The translations under genes were made by a program, and so were the position numbers. Source: Bradyrhizobium jicamae (lineage in GTDB: Bacteria > Pseudomonadota > Alphaproteobacteria > Rhizobiales > Xanthobacteraceae). Taken from it: DNA of 64,000 bases. A model generated the notes under the pieces. That model was not told where the DNA came from, made no database searches, and was given only the letters and a program-made list of their open reading frames with translations. The stretch lies in assembly GCF_018130695.1 (NCBI RefSeq), contig NZ_JAFCJX010000010.1:186001-250000 (forward strand). The letters run 5' to 3'. This document shows positions 7,077 through 15,872 of the stretch, piece by piece; within the stretch, counting starts at the first letter, position 1, and every line of letters starts with the position of its first letter.

Positions 7077-8663
7077 TTGAACAGGAAGGTTGTCAGCTTC
7101 GTTTCGGGCTGGCTGGCAACTTTCGCTGCATTCCTGGCCTCCGCGTCCGCCGACGAATTCCGCAGCCCCTCGATCACGGCCCTGCGCGTCGAATGGCGCG
7201 CGGTGCTCGATCAGTTCCGGCAAGAGATCAACGCCCAGCCGGCGATCTCGGCCAACTTCACCTTCGCCGGCCAGCGCAGCGTGCCGCCGACGGATCCGCG
7301 CTCCACGCCGGCACTGATGCAGCTCAACGCGGTGACGTCGCCGCTCTTTCCCGGCATCGGCCGCAGCCCGATCCCGGTGCTGCTCCCCTTCGATACGGCC
7401 TCCTATCTCGACGCTCGCCAGAGCGGCGCGCCGGAGAGCCTTTCGATCGCGCGCTATCAGGCCGACTTCGGCGCCGCCGATTTCTTCCAGGCCGGTGCCT
7501 CCGGCTATGACGCCGTGTTCTCGCTGGCGCCGGGTGCCGGGGACGGCATGCCGCCCCGAACTTTCATCAAACCGGTTGAAGTGCAGATCACGGGATCAAT
7601 CCTGATCTACGATCTCGCTGACAGGCTCGGCGGCAAGGGCGAACCGGTGAAGACGCTCGCCGCGCAATATCCGGACATCCGCCGCTTCATTCGCGAAGGC
7701 TATGTCCGCTACGCCTTCACCCGCTTCGGCATTCCCTACGTCGTCTCGATCCAGTGCCTCGACAGCACACCCCGCTCGAAGCGGCTGGCCTGCCGCGAGG
7801 CCTCTCCGGTCGCCGAGCGCTTCCTGAAGGCGCTGCGGATTGCCGGCGGCCAGCCGTCGACGCCGCGCAGCGATCTCGCCTCCGAGGTGATCGAGCGACC
7901 GCTGGCTTCGTCGCCGGATTTCACATACCGGCCGAGCGGCGACATCATCGCCAACACCGGCGCGCGCAAGCAGGGCGGCCACGCCGACATCACGGCGTAT
8001 TCGCAGATCCGCTTTCCGCTCGAGAGAGCGCCGGCGTTTGCGCATTCGCAGTCATTCGCCAAACGCAAGACCGACGGTCATCCCGATGGCTATCCCTGGC
8101 AGGACAATTTCTGCGAGGCCCGCAGCTTCGAGGTCGGGCAATGCGCCAGCGGTTATGGCCACCAGGGCCAGGACATCCGCCCCGGCGGCTGCCCGGGCGA
8201 CAACGACAACAATTGCGATCCCAGGCAGCAGGTGATCGTGGCGGTGCGCGACAGCGTCGTGCTGCGCTCGCCGCAGCAACAGGCCGCGACCTTGCAGGTC
8301 AACACCCGCACCGAGCACATCCGCTTCCGCTACATGCACATGAATCCGTCGGTGATGGACGCCGACGGCCTGCTCAACAACCGCAAGGTCGCCGAGGGCG
8401 AGAAGATCGGCGTCGTCTCTAATTATCTCGATCACCCCGGCGGCACCTCGCGCCATCTGCATTTCGACGTGCAAGTGTTCACGCGCGACGGCTGGCTCTG
8501 GGTCAACCCCTACACCACGCTGGTGTCGGCCTATGAGCGGCTGATCCATGGCCGCGGCCACGAGATCGGGCCCGATGCTGGTCCTGCCGCCGCCGTTGCG
8601 CACGCGCTGCCCGAAGATGTGCTGCGCCATCTCAACCGAGAGGAAGGCAGCGGCGGCAACTAG
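7077..8663 (+). CDS. Secreted M23-family metallopeptidase
   Basis: A 528-residue protein with an N-terminal signal peptide (about residues 1-25, ending ASASADE) and a C-terminal LytM/M23 domain. The zinc ligands are visible as H362-x-x-x-D366 (GHQGQD) and H460-x-H462 (HLHFDV). Such enzymes cut peptidoglycan cross-bridges or act as non-catalytic activators. Here the ligands are intact, so catalysis is likely. The roughly 330 residues before the domain are not recognised. The start is TTG at 7077 behind a GGGGGA ribosome site; an ATG five bases upstream is out of frame. Confidence 0.85.
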   Translation: MNRKVVSFVSGWLATFAAFLASASADEFRSPSITALRVEWRAVLDQFRQEINAQPAISANFTFAGQRSVPPTDPRSTPALMQLNAVTSPLFPGIGRSPIPVLLPFDTASYLDARQSGAPESLSIARYQADFGAADFFQAGASGYDAVFSLAPGAGDGMPPRTFIKPVEVQITGSILIYDLADRLGGKGEPVKTLAAQYPDIRRFIREGYVRYAFTRFGIPYVVSIQCLDSTPRSKRLACREASPVAERFLKALRIAGGQPSTPRSDLASEVIERPLASSPDFTYRPSGDIIANTGARKQGGHADITAYSQIRFPLERAPAFAHSQSFAKRKTDGHPDGYPWQDNFCEARSFEVGQCASGYGHQGQDIRPGGCPGDNDNNCDPRQQVIVAVRDSVVLRSPQQQAATLQVNTRTEHIRFRYMHMNPSVMDADGLLNNRKVAEGEKIGVVSNYLDHPGGTSRHLHFDVQVFTRDGWLWVNPYTTLVSAYERLIHGRGHEIGPDAGPAAAVAHALPEDVLRHLNREEGSGGN

Positions 8664-8711
8664 CGCATGATCCGGAAAAGTGTGAAGCGGTTTTCCGAGA
8701 AGATCATGCGC
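8664..8711. repeat. Dispersed palindromic repeat, family A (copy 1)
   Basis: CGCATGATCCGGAAAA at the left and TTTTCCGAGAAGATCATGCG at the right form an imperfect dyad around GTGTGAAGCGG. Nearly the same sequence recurs at 39062-39110, and a longer variant at 26849-26924. It sits in the gap between two convergent genes, where it could also act as a transcript end. Confidence 0.8.
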
Positions 8712-8722
8712 AAGACAAAGAG

Positions 8723-9619
8723 CTAAAGCGTGCTCTCCATTCCGGCCAGGACGTCGCTGACCTTCCTCTGGGCATCCGGCGGCAATGGCAAGATCGGACG
8801 CGGAGGCTCGGCCACGCAGATGCCCCTGAGATTGGCGATCGCGTAGACGACCCGCAGGCTGGAGAATGTCTTGAACAGCTGCCAGACCGGTTGCAAACGC
8901 TCGTCAAGCTGGCGCGCCTTGTCGGTATCTCCAGCTGCCACGGCGCGGACGATGTCGAGGCAGACTTTCGGGAAAATTCCCGCAAGAACGCTATACCAGG
9001 TCTCACCGCCCACCAGCAGCGCTTCGGTGCAATTCCAGTCGGCGCTGTAGCCGAGTGAGAAGCCGCTCGGAACCACGGCGCGCAACTCCGCAACGAGTCC
9101 TGGTACCGCAGAAGCGTCCAGCGCCGGACTCTTCACCGCAATGATTCCCTCCACCCGGCTCAAGCGGCCGATCAGATCAGGCGTAAATCGAAAATGCGTT
9201 GTACCGGGATTGTCGTAGATGCAAATCGGCAATCTGCTTTCGCGCGCGACGGTCTGGAAATGCTCGAAGACCTCATCATCTGTCAGCGGCGTATAGGAGA
9301 CCGGCGCCAAGAGTCCCGCGGCCGCGCCGGCATCGCGTGCGTCCTGGGCCAGTCTCACCGCGTCGTCGGTTCGCAGCGCGCCGACGCCAACCAATATCGG
9401 CATTTTGCCATCGACCAGGGCGACCGCCGCCTGCACGGCACGCCGCCGCTGATCACGGCTGAAATAGGGATACGAACCGGTGCTGCCGAGCAGCCCAATC
9501 GAATCCACCTTCGCCGCGATCAAGGGTTTTAGCAATGCGCGAAGCGCTTCCACGTCGACCAGCCCATCCCGATTCGAGGGCGTGATCGGGAAGGCAGACA
9601 GCCCCTTGAGCTTCACCAT
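8723..9619 (-). CDS. Dihydrodipicolinate synthase (DapA)-family aldolase
   Basis: A 298-residue TIM-barrel aldolase of the DapA/N-acetylneuraminate lyase superfamily. I see the N-terminal FPITPSNRDGLVD, the GLLGSTGSYPYFS phosphate-loop-like motif, YDNPGTTHF and the Schiff-base Lys in GIIAVKSPALDA. True DapA usually has GTTGE and YNVPxR instead, so this is more likely a catabolic aldolase or a hydroxy-oxo-acid lyase than the lysine-pathway enzyme. The start is the ATG at 9619 (MVKLKGLSAFP). No neighbouring pathway genes reveal the substrate. Confidence 0.82.
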   Translation of the reverse strand: MVKLKGLSAFPITPSNRDGLVDVEALRALLKPLIAAKVDSIGLLGSTGSYPYFSRDQRRRAVQAAVALVDGKMPILVGVGALRTDDAVRLAQDARDAGAAAGLLAPVSYTPLTDDEVFEHFQTVARESRLPICIYDNPGTTHFRFTPDLIGRLSRVEGIIAVKSPALDASAVPGLVAELRAVVPSGFSLGYSADWNCTEALLVGGETWYSVLAGIFPKVCLDIVRAVAAGDTDKARQLDERLQPVWQLFKTFSSLRVVYAIANLRGICVAEPPRPILPLPPDAQRKVSDVLAGMESTL

Positions 9620-9767
9620 CGGCTTGTTCCTCCTCGACAACAGTCGCGCGACGACAGGCGACAAAACGCTGCGCCTTGCCGCCACACCATCAATCCCCAC
9701 GCCAGCTCCGGCTGCAAGGTCCAGTACGCCGCGAAATTGGCGCTCAACTGGCCCAGCCCCCCGATCG

Positions 9768-10277
9768 CTATTGCAGCATCGTCGTCAGTTGCGCACCTTC
9801 ATCCGCGACGAACACCGCGATCAGCTCGGCCGGCTCTGTGGTGCTGGCATTGGCGGAGACGATGTGGGTCGAACCCGGCGGCTCGAAGAAGGACTGGCCG
9901 ACCTGGAACGTCTCCAGCGGGCCGCCGCCGAGCTGCGAGCGGATTTCGCCCTTCGTGATGTAGGCCGTCACCGATCCCGCATGGCGATGCGGTGGCGTGA
10001 AGCCGCCCGGGCCGTAGGTGACGCGGACGACCGTGACGCGCTTGCCTGCGACGTTCGGCAATGCGTGAGAGGTGATCACCTCGACCTTGCCTGACGCCGC
10101 GCCGTCACCCGCGGCCGCGGCGCAGAGCGGCACGATAGCGTTGGAGATCGCGTCCATCGAAAGCGGCAGCGATTTACCGATCACCATCGCGCAGGCAAGC
10201 CCTGCGATAACTGCGAGCGAGACTTGCCGCGGCGGCCGCACTGGTGGAAGCGACATGGTCGTGGTCATCGACGTCAT
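9768..10277 (-). CDS. Cupin-domain protein with N-terminal membrane anchor
   Basis: 169 residues: an N-terminal hydrophobic segment (VSLAVIAGLACAMVIG), then a single cupin barrel with metal-ligand candidates in PPHRHAGSVTAYITKGEIRSQ and a second-half motif FEPPGSTHIVSAN. Cupins bind metals or small molecules, and this type is often annotated only as cupin-domain protein. It lies 39 bases downstream of the AhpD-like gene on the same strand, probably in one unit controlled by the divergent MarR regulator. The mature part is likely periplasmic. Confidence 0.78.
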   Translation of the reverse strand: MTSMTTTMSLPPVRPPRQVSLAVIAGLACAMVIGKSLPLSMDAISNAIVPLCAAAAGDGAASGKVEVITSHALPNVAGKRVTVVRVTYGPGGFTPPHRHAGSVTAYITKGEIRSQLGGGPLETFQVGQSFFEPPGSTHIVSANASTTEPAELIAVFVADEGAQLTTMLQ

Positions 10278-10316
10278 GGGTTCTCTCCCTTTCGTTGTCG
10301 TTGTTGGTCGTGTCGG

Positions 10317-10793
10317 TTACGACGCGGCACGAACTGTCGGCTTGCGTGCGGGCGGCGTCCAGCGATAGGCGGCGCCGAACCTGTTCCAGACGTTGATCGA
10401 TGCGATCGCCGAGGTGAGATAGGTCAGCTCGGTCTCGGAGAACTCCGCATTGACTTCCGCATAGAGTTCGTCGCTCACGCCGCTCGGCAGCGTCGTCAGC
10501 GCCTCGGTCCAGGCCAGCGCTGCGCGCTCGCGCTTGGAAAATTGCGGCGCCTCGCGCCAGACCACGACGAGGTTGATCTTGTCGGCGGGAACGCCGAGGC
10601 TTTCGCTCTGCATGATGTGATACTGCACGCAGAACGCACAGCCGTTGATCTGCGAGGCGCGCAGCTTGACGAGCTCGATGAGCTGCTTGTCGAGGCCGGC
10701 CTTTGCGGCGAACTGGCCGAGCGAGCGCACCACAGCGAAGACGTCGGGCGCCAGTCGTTCGAAGTCGGTGTATTCCTTGCGGGCGTGTGACAT
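10317..10793 (-). CDS. Carboxymuconolactone decarboxylase-family (AhpD-like) protein
   Basis: A 158-residue all-helical protein with the AhpD core motif C-x-x-C followed by His (NGCAFCVQYHIMQS), which in AhpD forms the redox disulfide relay used in peroxide defence. The surrounding pattern (LIELVKLRASQINGC and LVVVWREAPQFSKRERAALAWTEALT) fits the peroxidase-related AhpD subgroup. It is divergent from the MarR gene, with a 52-base gap holding two operator-like sites. A role in oxidative or electrophile stress controlled by that regulator is inferred. Confidence 0.88.
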   Translation of the reverse strand: MSHARKEYTDFERLAPDVFAVVRSLGQFAAKAGLDKQLIELVKLRASQINGCAFCVQYHIMQSESLGVPADKINLVVVWREAPQFSKRERAALAWTEALTTLPSGVSDELYAEVNAEFSETELTYLTSAIASINVWNRFGAAYRWTPPARKPTVRAAS

Positions 10794-10809
10794 TTGTTCG
10801 GCCTCATGT

Positions 10810-10825
10810 TATCAGTACACTGATA
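10810..10825. promoter_or_regulatory. Operator 1 for the MarR regulator (predicted)
   Basis: A perfect inverted repeat TATCAGT-AC-ACTGATA in the gap between the AhpD-like gene and the MarR gene. Its size and symmetry fit MarR-family dimer sites, so autoregulation and control of the divergent gene are likely. Confidence 0.65.
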
Positions 10826-10828
10826 CAA

Positions 10829-10844
10829 TATAAGAGCACTGATA
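10829..10844. promoter_or_regulatory. Operator 2 for the MarR regulator (predicted, degenerate)
   Basis: TATAAGAGCACTGATA keeps the right half-site of operator 1 exactly and the left half partly. It starts 19 bases after operator 1 and ends one base before the MarR start codon, so a bound dimer would cover the initiation region. Confidence 0.5.
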
Positions 10845-10845
10845 T

Positions 10846-11460
10846 ATGGACAAGACACGGAAGCGCGCGAAGGCAAAATCTCGCGACATGGCCGCAATGC
10901 GGAAACGGCAAAAGTCGGCCGTCGCCAAAAAACGCAAAATCGGAACCGCCGCGAAATCGGCGCGCGGCCGCAAACCGCAAGCCGCCATCGCCTCTGCCCC
11001 GCAAGCCGTCCCGCCGCCGCCCGGCCAGGGCAAGCGCGGCGAAGCCGGCTACCTCGCCTATCTCCTCCGCCAGGCCCACGCCGCCGCACGCCTGTCGATG
11101 GAACGGGCGCTGGCGAGCCTCGGCGTCACCACGCCGCAATTCGTGGTGCTGACCATGCTGAAGGCCTATCCCGGCCTCTCCGGCGCCGACGTCGCCCGCG
11201 TCGCGCTGCTGACCCCGCAGACGGTCGGCGTGATCATCGGCAACCTCGAGCGCGACGGCGCGATCCGCAAGACTCCGCACCCTGTCCACGGCCGGGTGCT
11301 GCAATGGACCCTGACACGGCGTGGAACCGCGCTGCTCGATAAATGCCGGAAACACGCCCATGCCCAGGAGCGCCGGCTGGCCACCGGGCTCAAGGCCGGC
11401 GAAGAGCGCGTGGTGCGGCGCTGGCTCGCCAAAATCGCCACAGATTTGCAGGACAGCTAG
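10846..11460 (+). CDS. MarR-family transcriptional regulator with long basic N-terminal tail
   Basis: 204 residues. The C-terminal 140 form a MarR winged helix, with LGVTTPQFVVLTMLKAYPGL, the recognition region ADVARVALLTPQTVGVIIGNLERDG and the wing TPHPVHGRVLQWTLT. The first 60 residues are extremely rich in Lys, Arg and Ala and resemble a histone H1 tail, which is unusual for MarR. The ATG at 10846 abuts operator 2. The protein probably represses itself and the divergent AhpD-like and cupin genes. A start inside the tail, such as ATG codons near residues 15-18, cannot be excluded. Confidence 0.88.
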   Translation: MDKTRKRAKAKSRDMAAMRKRQKSAVAKKRKIGTAAKSARGRKPQAAIASAPQAVPPPPGQGKRGEAGYLAYLLRQAHAAARLSMERALASLGVTTPQFVVLTMLKAYPGLSGADVARVALLTPQTVGVIIGNLERDGAIRKTPHPVHGRVLQWTLTRRGTALLDKCRKHAHAQERRLATGLKAGEERVVRRWLAKIATDLQDS

Positions 11461-11515
11461 TTCCCGCGGCGTCTTGGCTTTTGGTCCACACCGGCCGCGC
11501 CGCTAGACTGAGGCC

Positions 11516-12751
11516 ATGGAACAGCTTGATTCTCGACAAATGCCTTCTCGCCGAGCCCTGCTCAAGGCAGGCCTTGCGGCAAGCGCCGTGCTTGTCACAC
11601 CGGGCGCCGCGCTGGCCGCAGCCCCGCCCGGCTTCGACCAGTGGCGTGACAGCTTTCGTGCTCGCGCGATGGCAAAAGGCATCACGGAGCAGACCTGGAC
11701 GCGCGTGATGGGCCGCATCGAGCCCGACATGAGCGTGTTTCGGCAGATGCGGAACCAGCCGGAATTCCATGAGCAGATCTGGCAGTACATCAACCGCCGC
11801 GTCTCGGACTGGCGCATCATCAACGGCCGCGAGGCGCTGAAGAAGAACGACGCGCTGTTCGGCCGGATCGAGCGCGATTTCGGCGTCGAGCGCGGCACGC
11901 TGCTGGCACTGTGGGGCGTCGAGTCCGCCTATGGCGATCCACTGGTGCAGCAGAACCATATGACGCCGGTATTCCCCTCGCTCGCCGCGCTTGCCTGGAA
12001 CGAGCCGCGCCGCAAGGCCTATTGGGAGACCGAACTGATCAACGCGCTGAAGATCGTGCAGCGCGGCTGGAGCACGCCGGAAGAGATGCGCGGTTCCTGG
12101 GCCGGCGCGATGGGCCATTCGCAGTGGATGCCGGAAGTCTGGCTCAATGTCGGCTTCGACTATGACGGCGACGGCAAGGTCTCCCCATTCGGCCGTCCCG
12201 ACGATGCGCTCGGCTCGACCGCAAAGTATCTGCTCAACCGCGGCAAGTATCACCGCGGCGAACACTGGGGCTATGAGGTGCGCGCGGCGAGCGGCGGCGC
12301 CAGCGGCAGCCGCACCTACGCGGCCTGGGCCAGCGCTGGCGTCACCCGCACTGACGGCCAGCCCTTCCCGCAGCCGAATGCCTCGGCCCAGCTCTGGATT
12401 CCCACAGCCGGCGGGCCGGCCTTCCTGCTGGGACCGAACTTCTATTCGGTGAAGAGCTACAACCCGTCGATGAACTATGCGCTGGCGATCTGCCATCTCG
12501 GCGATCGCTGCCTCGGCGCACCGCCCTTCATCCAGCCCTTCCCCGGCTCCGAGCGCATCCTGACGCTCGCCGAAGTCCAGGAGATGCAGACGCGACTGAC
12601 AAAAGCCGGCTTCGACACCGGCGGCACCGACGGGCGCGTCGGCAACGACACCATGAAGGCGGTGAAGGATTTTCAGACCAAGGCAGGCCTGCTGCCCGCC
12701 GATGGGTACGGCGGGCTTAAGGTGCTGGCGCGGTTGCGGCAAGGTGGCTAG
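11516..12751 (+). CDS. Lytic murein transglycosylase (MltB type) with peptidoglycan-binding domain
   Basis: A 411-residue protein with a twin-Arg-like signal (SRRALLKAGLAASAVLVTPGAALA), an SLT-2/MltB catalytic domain with the Glu in GVESAYGDPL and the motif SWAGAMGHSQWMP, and a C-terminal peptidoglycan-binding fold (EVQEMQTRLTKAGFDTGGTDGRVG). It cleaves the glycan strand to form 1,6-anhydromuramic products. The anmK end at the right edge of the window encodes a later recycling step but is far away. The start ATG at 11516 is favoured by the signal sequence. Confidence 0.9.
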   Translation: MEQLDSRQMPSRRALLKAGLAASAVLVTPGAALAAAPPGFDQWRDSFRARAMAKGITEQTWTRVMGRIEPDMSVFRQMRNQPEFHEQIWQYINRRVSDWRIINGREALKKNDALFGRIERDFGVERGTLLALWGVESAYGDPLVQQNHMTPVFPSLAALAWNEPRRKAYWETELINALKIVQRGWSTPEEMRGSWAGAMGHSQWMPEVWLNVGFDYDGDGKVSPFGRPDDALGSTAKYLLNRGKYHRGEHWGYEVRAASGGASGSRTYAAWASAGVTRTDGQPFPQPNASAQLWIPTAGGPAFLLGPNFYSVKSYNPSMNYALAICHLGDRCLGAPPFIQPFPGSERILTLAEVQEMQTRLTKAGFDTGGTDGRVGNDTMKAVKDFQTKAGLLPADGYGGLKVLARLRQGG

Positions 12752-12757
12752 CCGCTC

Positions 12758-12876
12758 CCGTCATTGCGAGCGAAGCGAGGCAATCCATTCCTCCGCGTGT
12801 GCGGATGCAATGGATTGCTTCCGCCTTCGCCGAGGCTTCGGCGGACAAGTCGTCGCTTCGCTTCTCGCAATGACGG
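12758..12876. repeat. Dispersed repeat, family B, with 13-bp terminal inverted repeats
   Basis: The ends CCGTCATTGCGAG (12758-12770) and CTCGCAATGACGG (12864-12876) are perfect inverted repeats. Inside are further dyads (CAATCCATT with AATGGATTG, and GCCGAGGCTTCGGC). It fills the gap between the convergent transglycosylase and SDR genes. Sequences with these ends are well known as intergenic repeats in Bradyrhizobium relatives. Confidence 0.8.
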
Positions 12877-12880
12877 AGAA

Positions 12881-13693
12881 TTACTGCGGCTGCCGTACCA
12901 CGCCGCCGGCATACATGCCGCCATCGATGACGAGCTCGGTGCCGGTCACGTAGCGCGAGGTATCGGAGGCGAGATACAGCACGCCCTGCGCGATCTCGAT
13001 CGCCTGGCCGGCGCGGCCGAGCGGCGTTGCGAACTTCGCGCGCTCCTCGGGATCGATCGGCGCATTCTGGCCGGTGGCATTGCCGCCGGTCGGGATCTTG
13101 GCCCAGATCGGCGTGTCGATGATGCCGGGATGCACGGAGTTGACGCGGATGCCGTCATTGAACTGGGCGCATTCCATCGCGATCGCTTTCGCGAACAGCC
13201 GCACGCCGCCTTTGGTCGCGCAATAGCCCGCGAGATTAGCCGCGCCACGCAGGCCCGCCAGCGACGACATCATGATGATCGAGCCAGAGCGATGCCGGCG
13301 CATCAGCGGCAGGCTGTGCTTCACCGACAAAAACACGCCATCGAGATTGATCGCGGTCTGCCGCCGCCAATCCGCCAGCGTCATGTCCACGATCGAGGGC
13401 GCGCCGATGCCGATGCCGGCATTGGAGACCAGCACGTCGAGCCGGCCGTAGCGCTTGTCGACTTCGGCCACGACCTCGGCCCAGCGCTCCTCGCTGGTGA
13501 CGTCCTGCTTCAGGAAGATCGCCTCACGCCCGGCCTTGTTCAGCTTTGCAACCAGCTCCGGCCCGTTCAGTTCGTCGATGTCGGTCGCGACAACCGTCGC
13601 GCCCTCCTGCGCGAACAGCTCGCAAATCGCGGCCCCGATACCCGATGCGCCGCCGGTGACGAGCGCGACCTTGCCTTGAACCTGCCCTGCCAT
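12881..13693 (-). CDS. Short-chain dehydrogenase/reductase
   Basis: A 270-residue classical SDR: cofactor loop TGGASGIG at 13-20, D39 at the end of beta 2 (suggesting NAD preference), N91-A-G, catalytic Ser143/144, Y157 and K161 (YCATK). The C-terminus GTELVIDGGMYAGG is typical. The substrate is unknown; glucose dehydrogenase- and cyclohexanol dehydrogenase-like enzymes have this form. It reads in the same direction as recJ, 18 bases downstream of it. Confidence 0.9.
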   Translation of the reverse strand: MAGQVQGKVALVTGGASGIGAAICELFAQEGATVVATDIDELNGPELVAKLNKAGREAIFLKQDVTSEERWAEVVAEVDKRYGRLDVLVSNAGIGIGAPSIVDMTLADWRRQTAINLDGVFLSVKHSLPLMRRHRSGSIIMMSSLAGLRGAANLAGYCATKGGVRLFAKAIAMECAQFNDGIRVNSVHPGIIDTPIWAKIPTGGNATGQNAPIDPEERAKFATPLGRAGQAIEIAQGVLYLASDTSRYVTGTELVIDGGMYAGGVVRQPQ

Positions 13694-13711
13694 GTGTCTC
13701 TTCCCTTGTTC

Positions 13712-15553
13712 TTATCGGATGACCGCCGGCCCCTGGTCGGGCAGCGCGACGTCGAGCACACGGAATTGCACACGTTCGGTGCCTTGCCAACGGTCCACTG
13801 CAAGAGACCCTGCCACGTGCAATTGCTGGCCGCGATTTTGCGTCAAGGCGCTGCCGAGCTTCTGTCCCACCGAGCGGAATGCGATGCCATTGACGATCGA
13901 GCCGTCGCCGGATTTGAAGCGCAGCCGCAAATGCGCCTGCCCGACCTCGTCGGCATAGACCAGCTGATGCGACGGCAGCGCGATGATCGGTTCAGGGTTG
14001 GCGGCGCCGAAAGGACCGGCACGATTGAGTGTTGCGGCGAATTCCGGCGTCACCGCGCGCGCGGAGACCGCGCCGTCGATGAACAGCTCGTTCTCGTGAC
14101 GCGAATTCGCGACGTCGGCCGCGAGCGCGCTTTCCATGAAGGCGCGGAACTCCGCGAGCTTCTCCTTGCGCAGCGTGACGCCAGCGGCCATCGCGTGGCC
14201 GCCGCCTTTGATCAGCAGGCCGTCATGCACGGCCTGCCGCACCGCCTTGCCGAGATCGACGCCGCCGATCGAGCGGCCCGAACCGGTGCCGATGCCGCCG
14301 GGCTCCAGCGCGATTGCAAAGGCCGGCCGCGCGAATTTCTCCTTCAGCCGCGCCGCGACGAGGCCGACCACGCCGGGATGCCACCCCTCGGCGGCGGTGA
14401 CGATCACCGAGCCCTTGTCCTCCAGCCCGAGCGAGGCCAGCGCCTCGGCTTCCGCTTGCGCTTCGGCCGCCTGCTCGATCACGCGACGTTCGCTGTTGAG
14501 ACGGTCGAGCTCGGCCGCGATCCGCGCAGCTTCCGAAACATCGCCTTCCAGCAGCAGCCGCACGCCGAGATCGGCGCGGCCGATGCGGCCGCCGGCATTG
14601 ATGCGGGGTCCCAGCATGAACCCGAGATGCCAGGCTTCCGGCGGGCCGTTCAGCCGCGACACGTCCATCAGCGCGGTGTGACCGACATGGTCGCGCCGGC
14701 GCATCGCGATCAGCCCCTTGGCGACGAAGGCGCGGTTGAGCCCGATCAGCGGCGCGACATCGGCGACGGTGCCGAGCGCTACGTGATGCAGCATGCCGAG
14801 CAGATCGGGCTCCGGCATCTCGCTGCTCCAGAAGCCGCGCTGCCGGAGCTCGCGGTTGACGGCAACCAGCGTCACCAGCACGAGGCCGACGGCGGCGAGA
14901 TGGCCGAGGCCGGAGAGATCGTCGGGCCGGTTCGGATTGACCAGCGCGTCGACCTCCGGCAACTCGTCGCCGGTCTGGTGATGGTCGATCACGACCACGG
15001 ACATGCCGAGCTTCTTCGCCTCGGCCAGCGGCTCGATGCTGGTAGTGCCGCAATCGACCGTGACCAGCAGCGTCGCGCCCTTCGCCGCCAGCGCGCGCAC
15101 GGCATCCGTGTTCGGACCGTAGCCTTCGAAGATGCGGTCCGGGATGTGGATCAGCGGATCGAGGCCGCAGTGACGCAGATGCCAGGTCAGCAGCGCCGCC
15201 GAGGTCGCGCCGTCGACGTCATAGTCGCCGAAGATCGCGACCTTCTCGCCGCGCACGGCCGCGTCCGCGATGCGCCTGGCCGCGGCTTCCATCGCGGTCA
15301 CAGTGTATGGATCGGGCATCAGCTTGCGGATGGTCGGATCGAGGAAATCAGGGACCGCGTCGAGATCGATGTCACGCCCGGCCAGCACCCGCGCCAGCAT
15401 CTCCGGCAGATGATGCCGCTGCACGATCGCCAGCGCCCGCGCCTGCCCGCGCGCATCCAGCCGGTCGCGCCACAGCTTCCCCGTCAGCGAACGCGCCACG
15501 CCGAGAAACGCCGGCGGCGCTTCGACGGGAAGTGCGGATGCGGGAGGAGTCAT
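13712..15553 (-). CDS. recJ: Single-stranded-DNA-specific exonuclease RecJ
   Basis: 613 residues with the DHH-family motifs GDYDVDGATSAALL, VTVDCGT, VVVIDHHQTGDELP and LGTVADVAPL, then the DHHA1 motif GGHAMAAG and an OB-fold C-terminus. RecJ degrades single-stranded DNA 5' to 3' in recombination and mismatch repair. In many alphaproteobacteria recJ follows hom and glpX directly. Here it lies on the same strand but is separated from glpX by about 3.9 kb of other genes. Confidence 0.96.
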   Translation of the reverse strand: MTPPASALPVEAPPAFLGVARSLTGKLWRDRLDARGQARALAIVQRHHLPEMLARVLAGRDIDLDAVPDFLDPTIRKLMPDPYTVTAMEAAARRIADAAVRGEKVAIFGDYDVDGATSAALLTWHLRHCGLDPLIHIPDRIFEGYGPNTDAVRALAAKGATLLVTVDCGTTSIEPLAEAKKLGMSVVVIDHHQTGDELPEVDALVNPNRPDDLSGLGHLAAVGLVLVTLVAVNRELRQRGFWSSEMPEPDLLGMLHHVALGTVADVAPLIGLNRAFVAKGLIAMRRRDHVGHTALMDVSRLNGPPEAWHLGFMLGPRINAGGRIGRADLGVRLLLEGDVSEAARIAAELDRLNSERRVIEQAAEAQAEAEALASLGLEDKGSVIVTAAEGWHPGVVGLVAARLKEKFARPAFAIALEPGGIGTGSGRSIGGVDLGKAVRQAVHDGLLIKGGGHAMAAGVTLRKEKLAEFRAFMESALAADVANSRHENELFIDGAVSARAVTPEFAATLNRAGPFGAANPEPIIALPSHQLVYADEVGQAHLRLRFKSGDGSIVNGIAFRSVGQKLGSALTQNRGQQLHVAGSLAVDRWQGTERVQFRVLDVALPDQGPAVIR

Positions 15554-15872
15554 ATGGCAATCAGTCCGTACGGGAATCAGGGGCTTGTCCGCCGAAGCGC
15601 TTCGAGAAGGCGGAAGGCGTATTCCGCCACCTCACGCCGATCAATCACGAATGAGCAGGGATAGCACATCGGCAACTGGCGGACGCCCCGACCTCGCGGT
15701 TTTGCACAACCCAGCCCTGATCCCTTTCCTATTCCGTCGAGAAGCGCCAAGCCAAATTCCGCTCCTCTGCACGGCATCTGCTGAAAAGCCCCTCATTTTA
15801 GCCTCCGGGAACGCGCTCTTGTCCCTGAACTCCACCGCTCTGGCAGAGACAGTCGTGCAAGGCCGGGATTCA
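15554..15872. other. Intergenic region between recJ and the GtrII-like gene
   Basis: About 320 bases. An open frame continues upstream of the membrane protein, but its residues do not look like part of the family. It should hold the recJ promoter on the minus strand and that of the membrane protein on the plus strand. I see no convincing operator. Confidence 0.35.

Noticed and set aside
12764..15664. Very long plus-strand open frame opposite the SDR and recJ genes
   Set aside because: It mirrors the codon positions of the real minus-strand genes in high-GC DNA. Its translation is rich in Arg, His, Asp and Gln and has no family-like motif.
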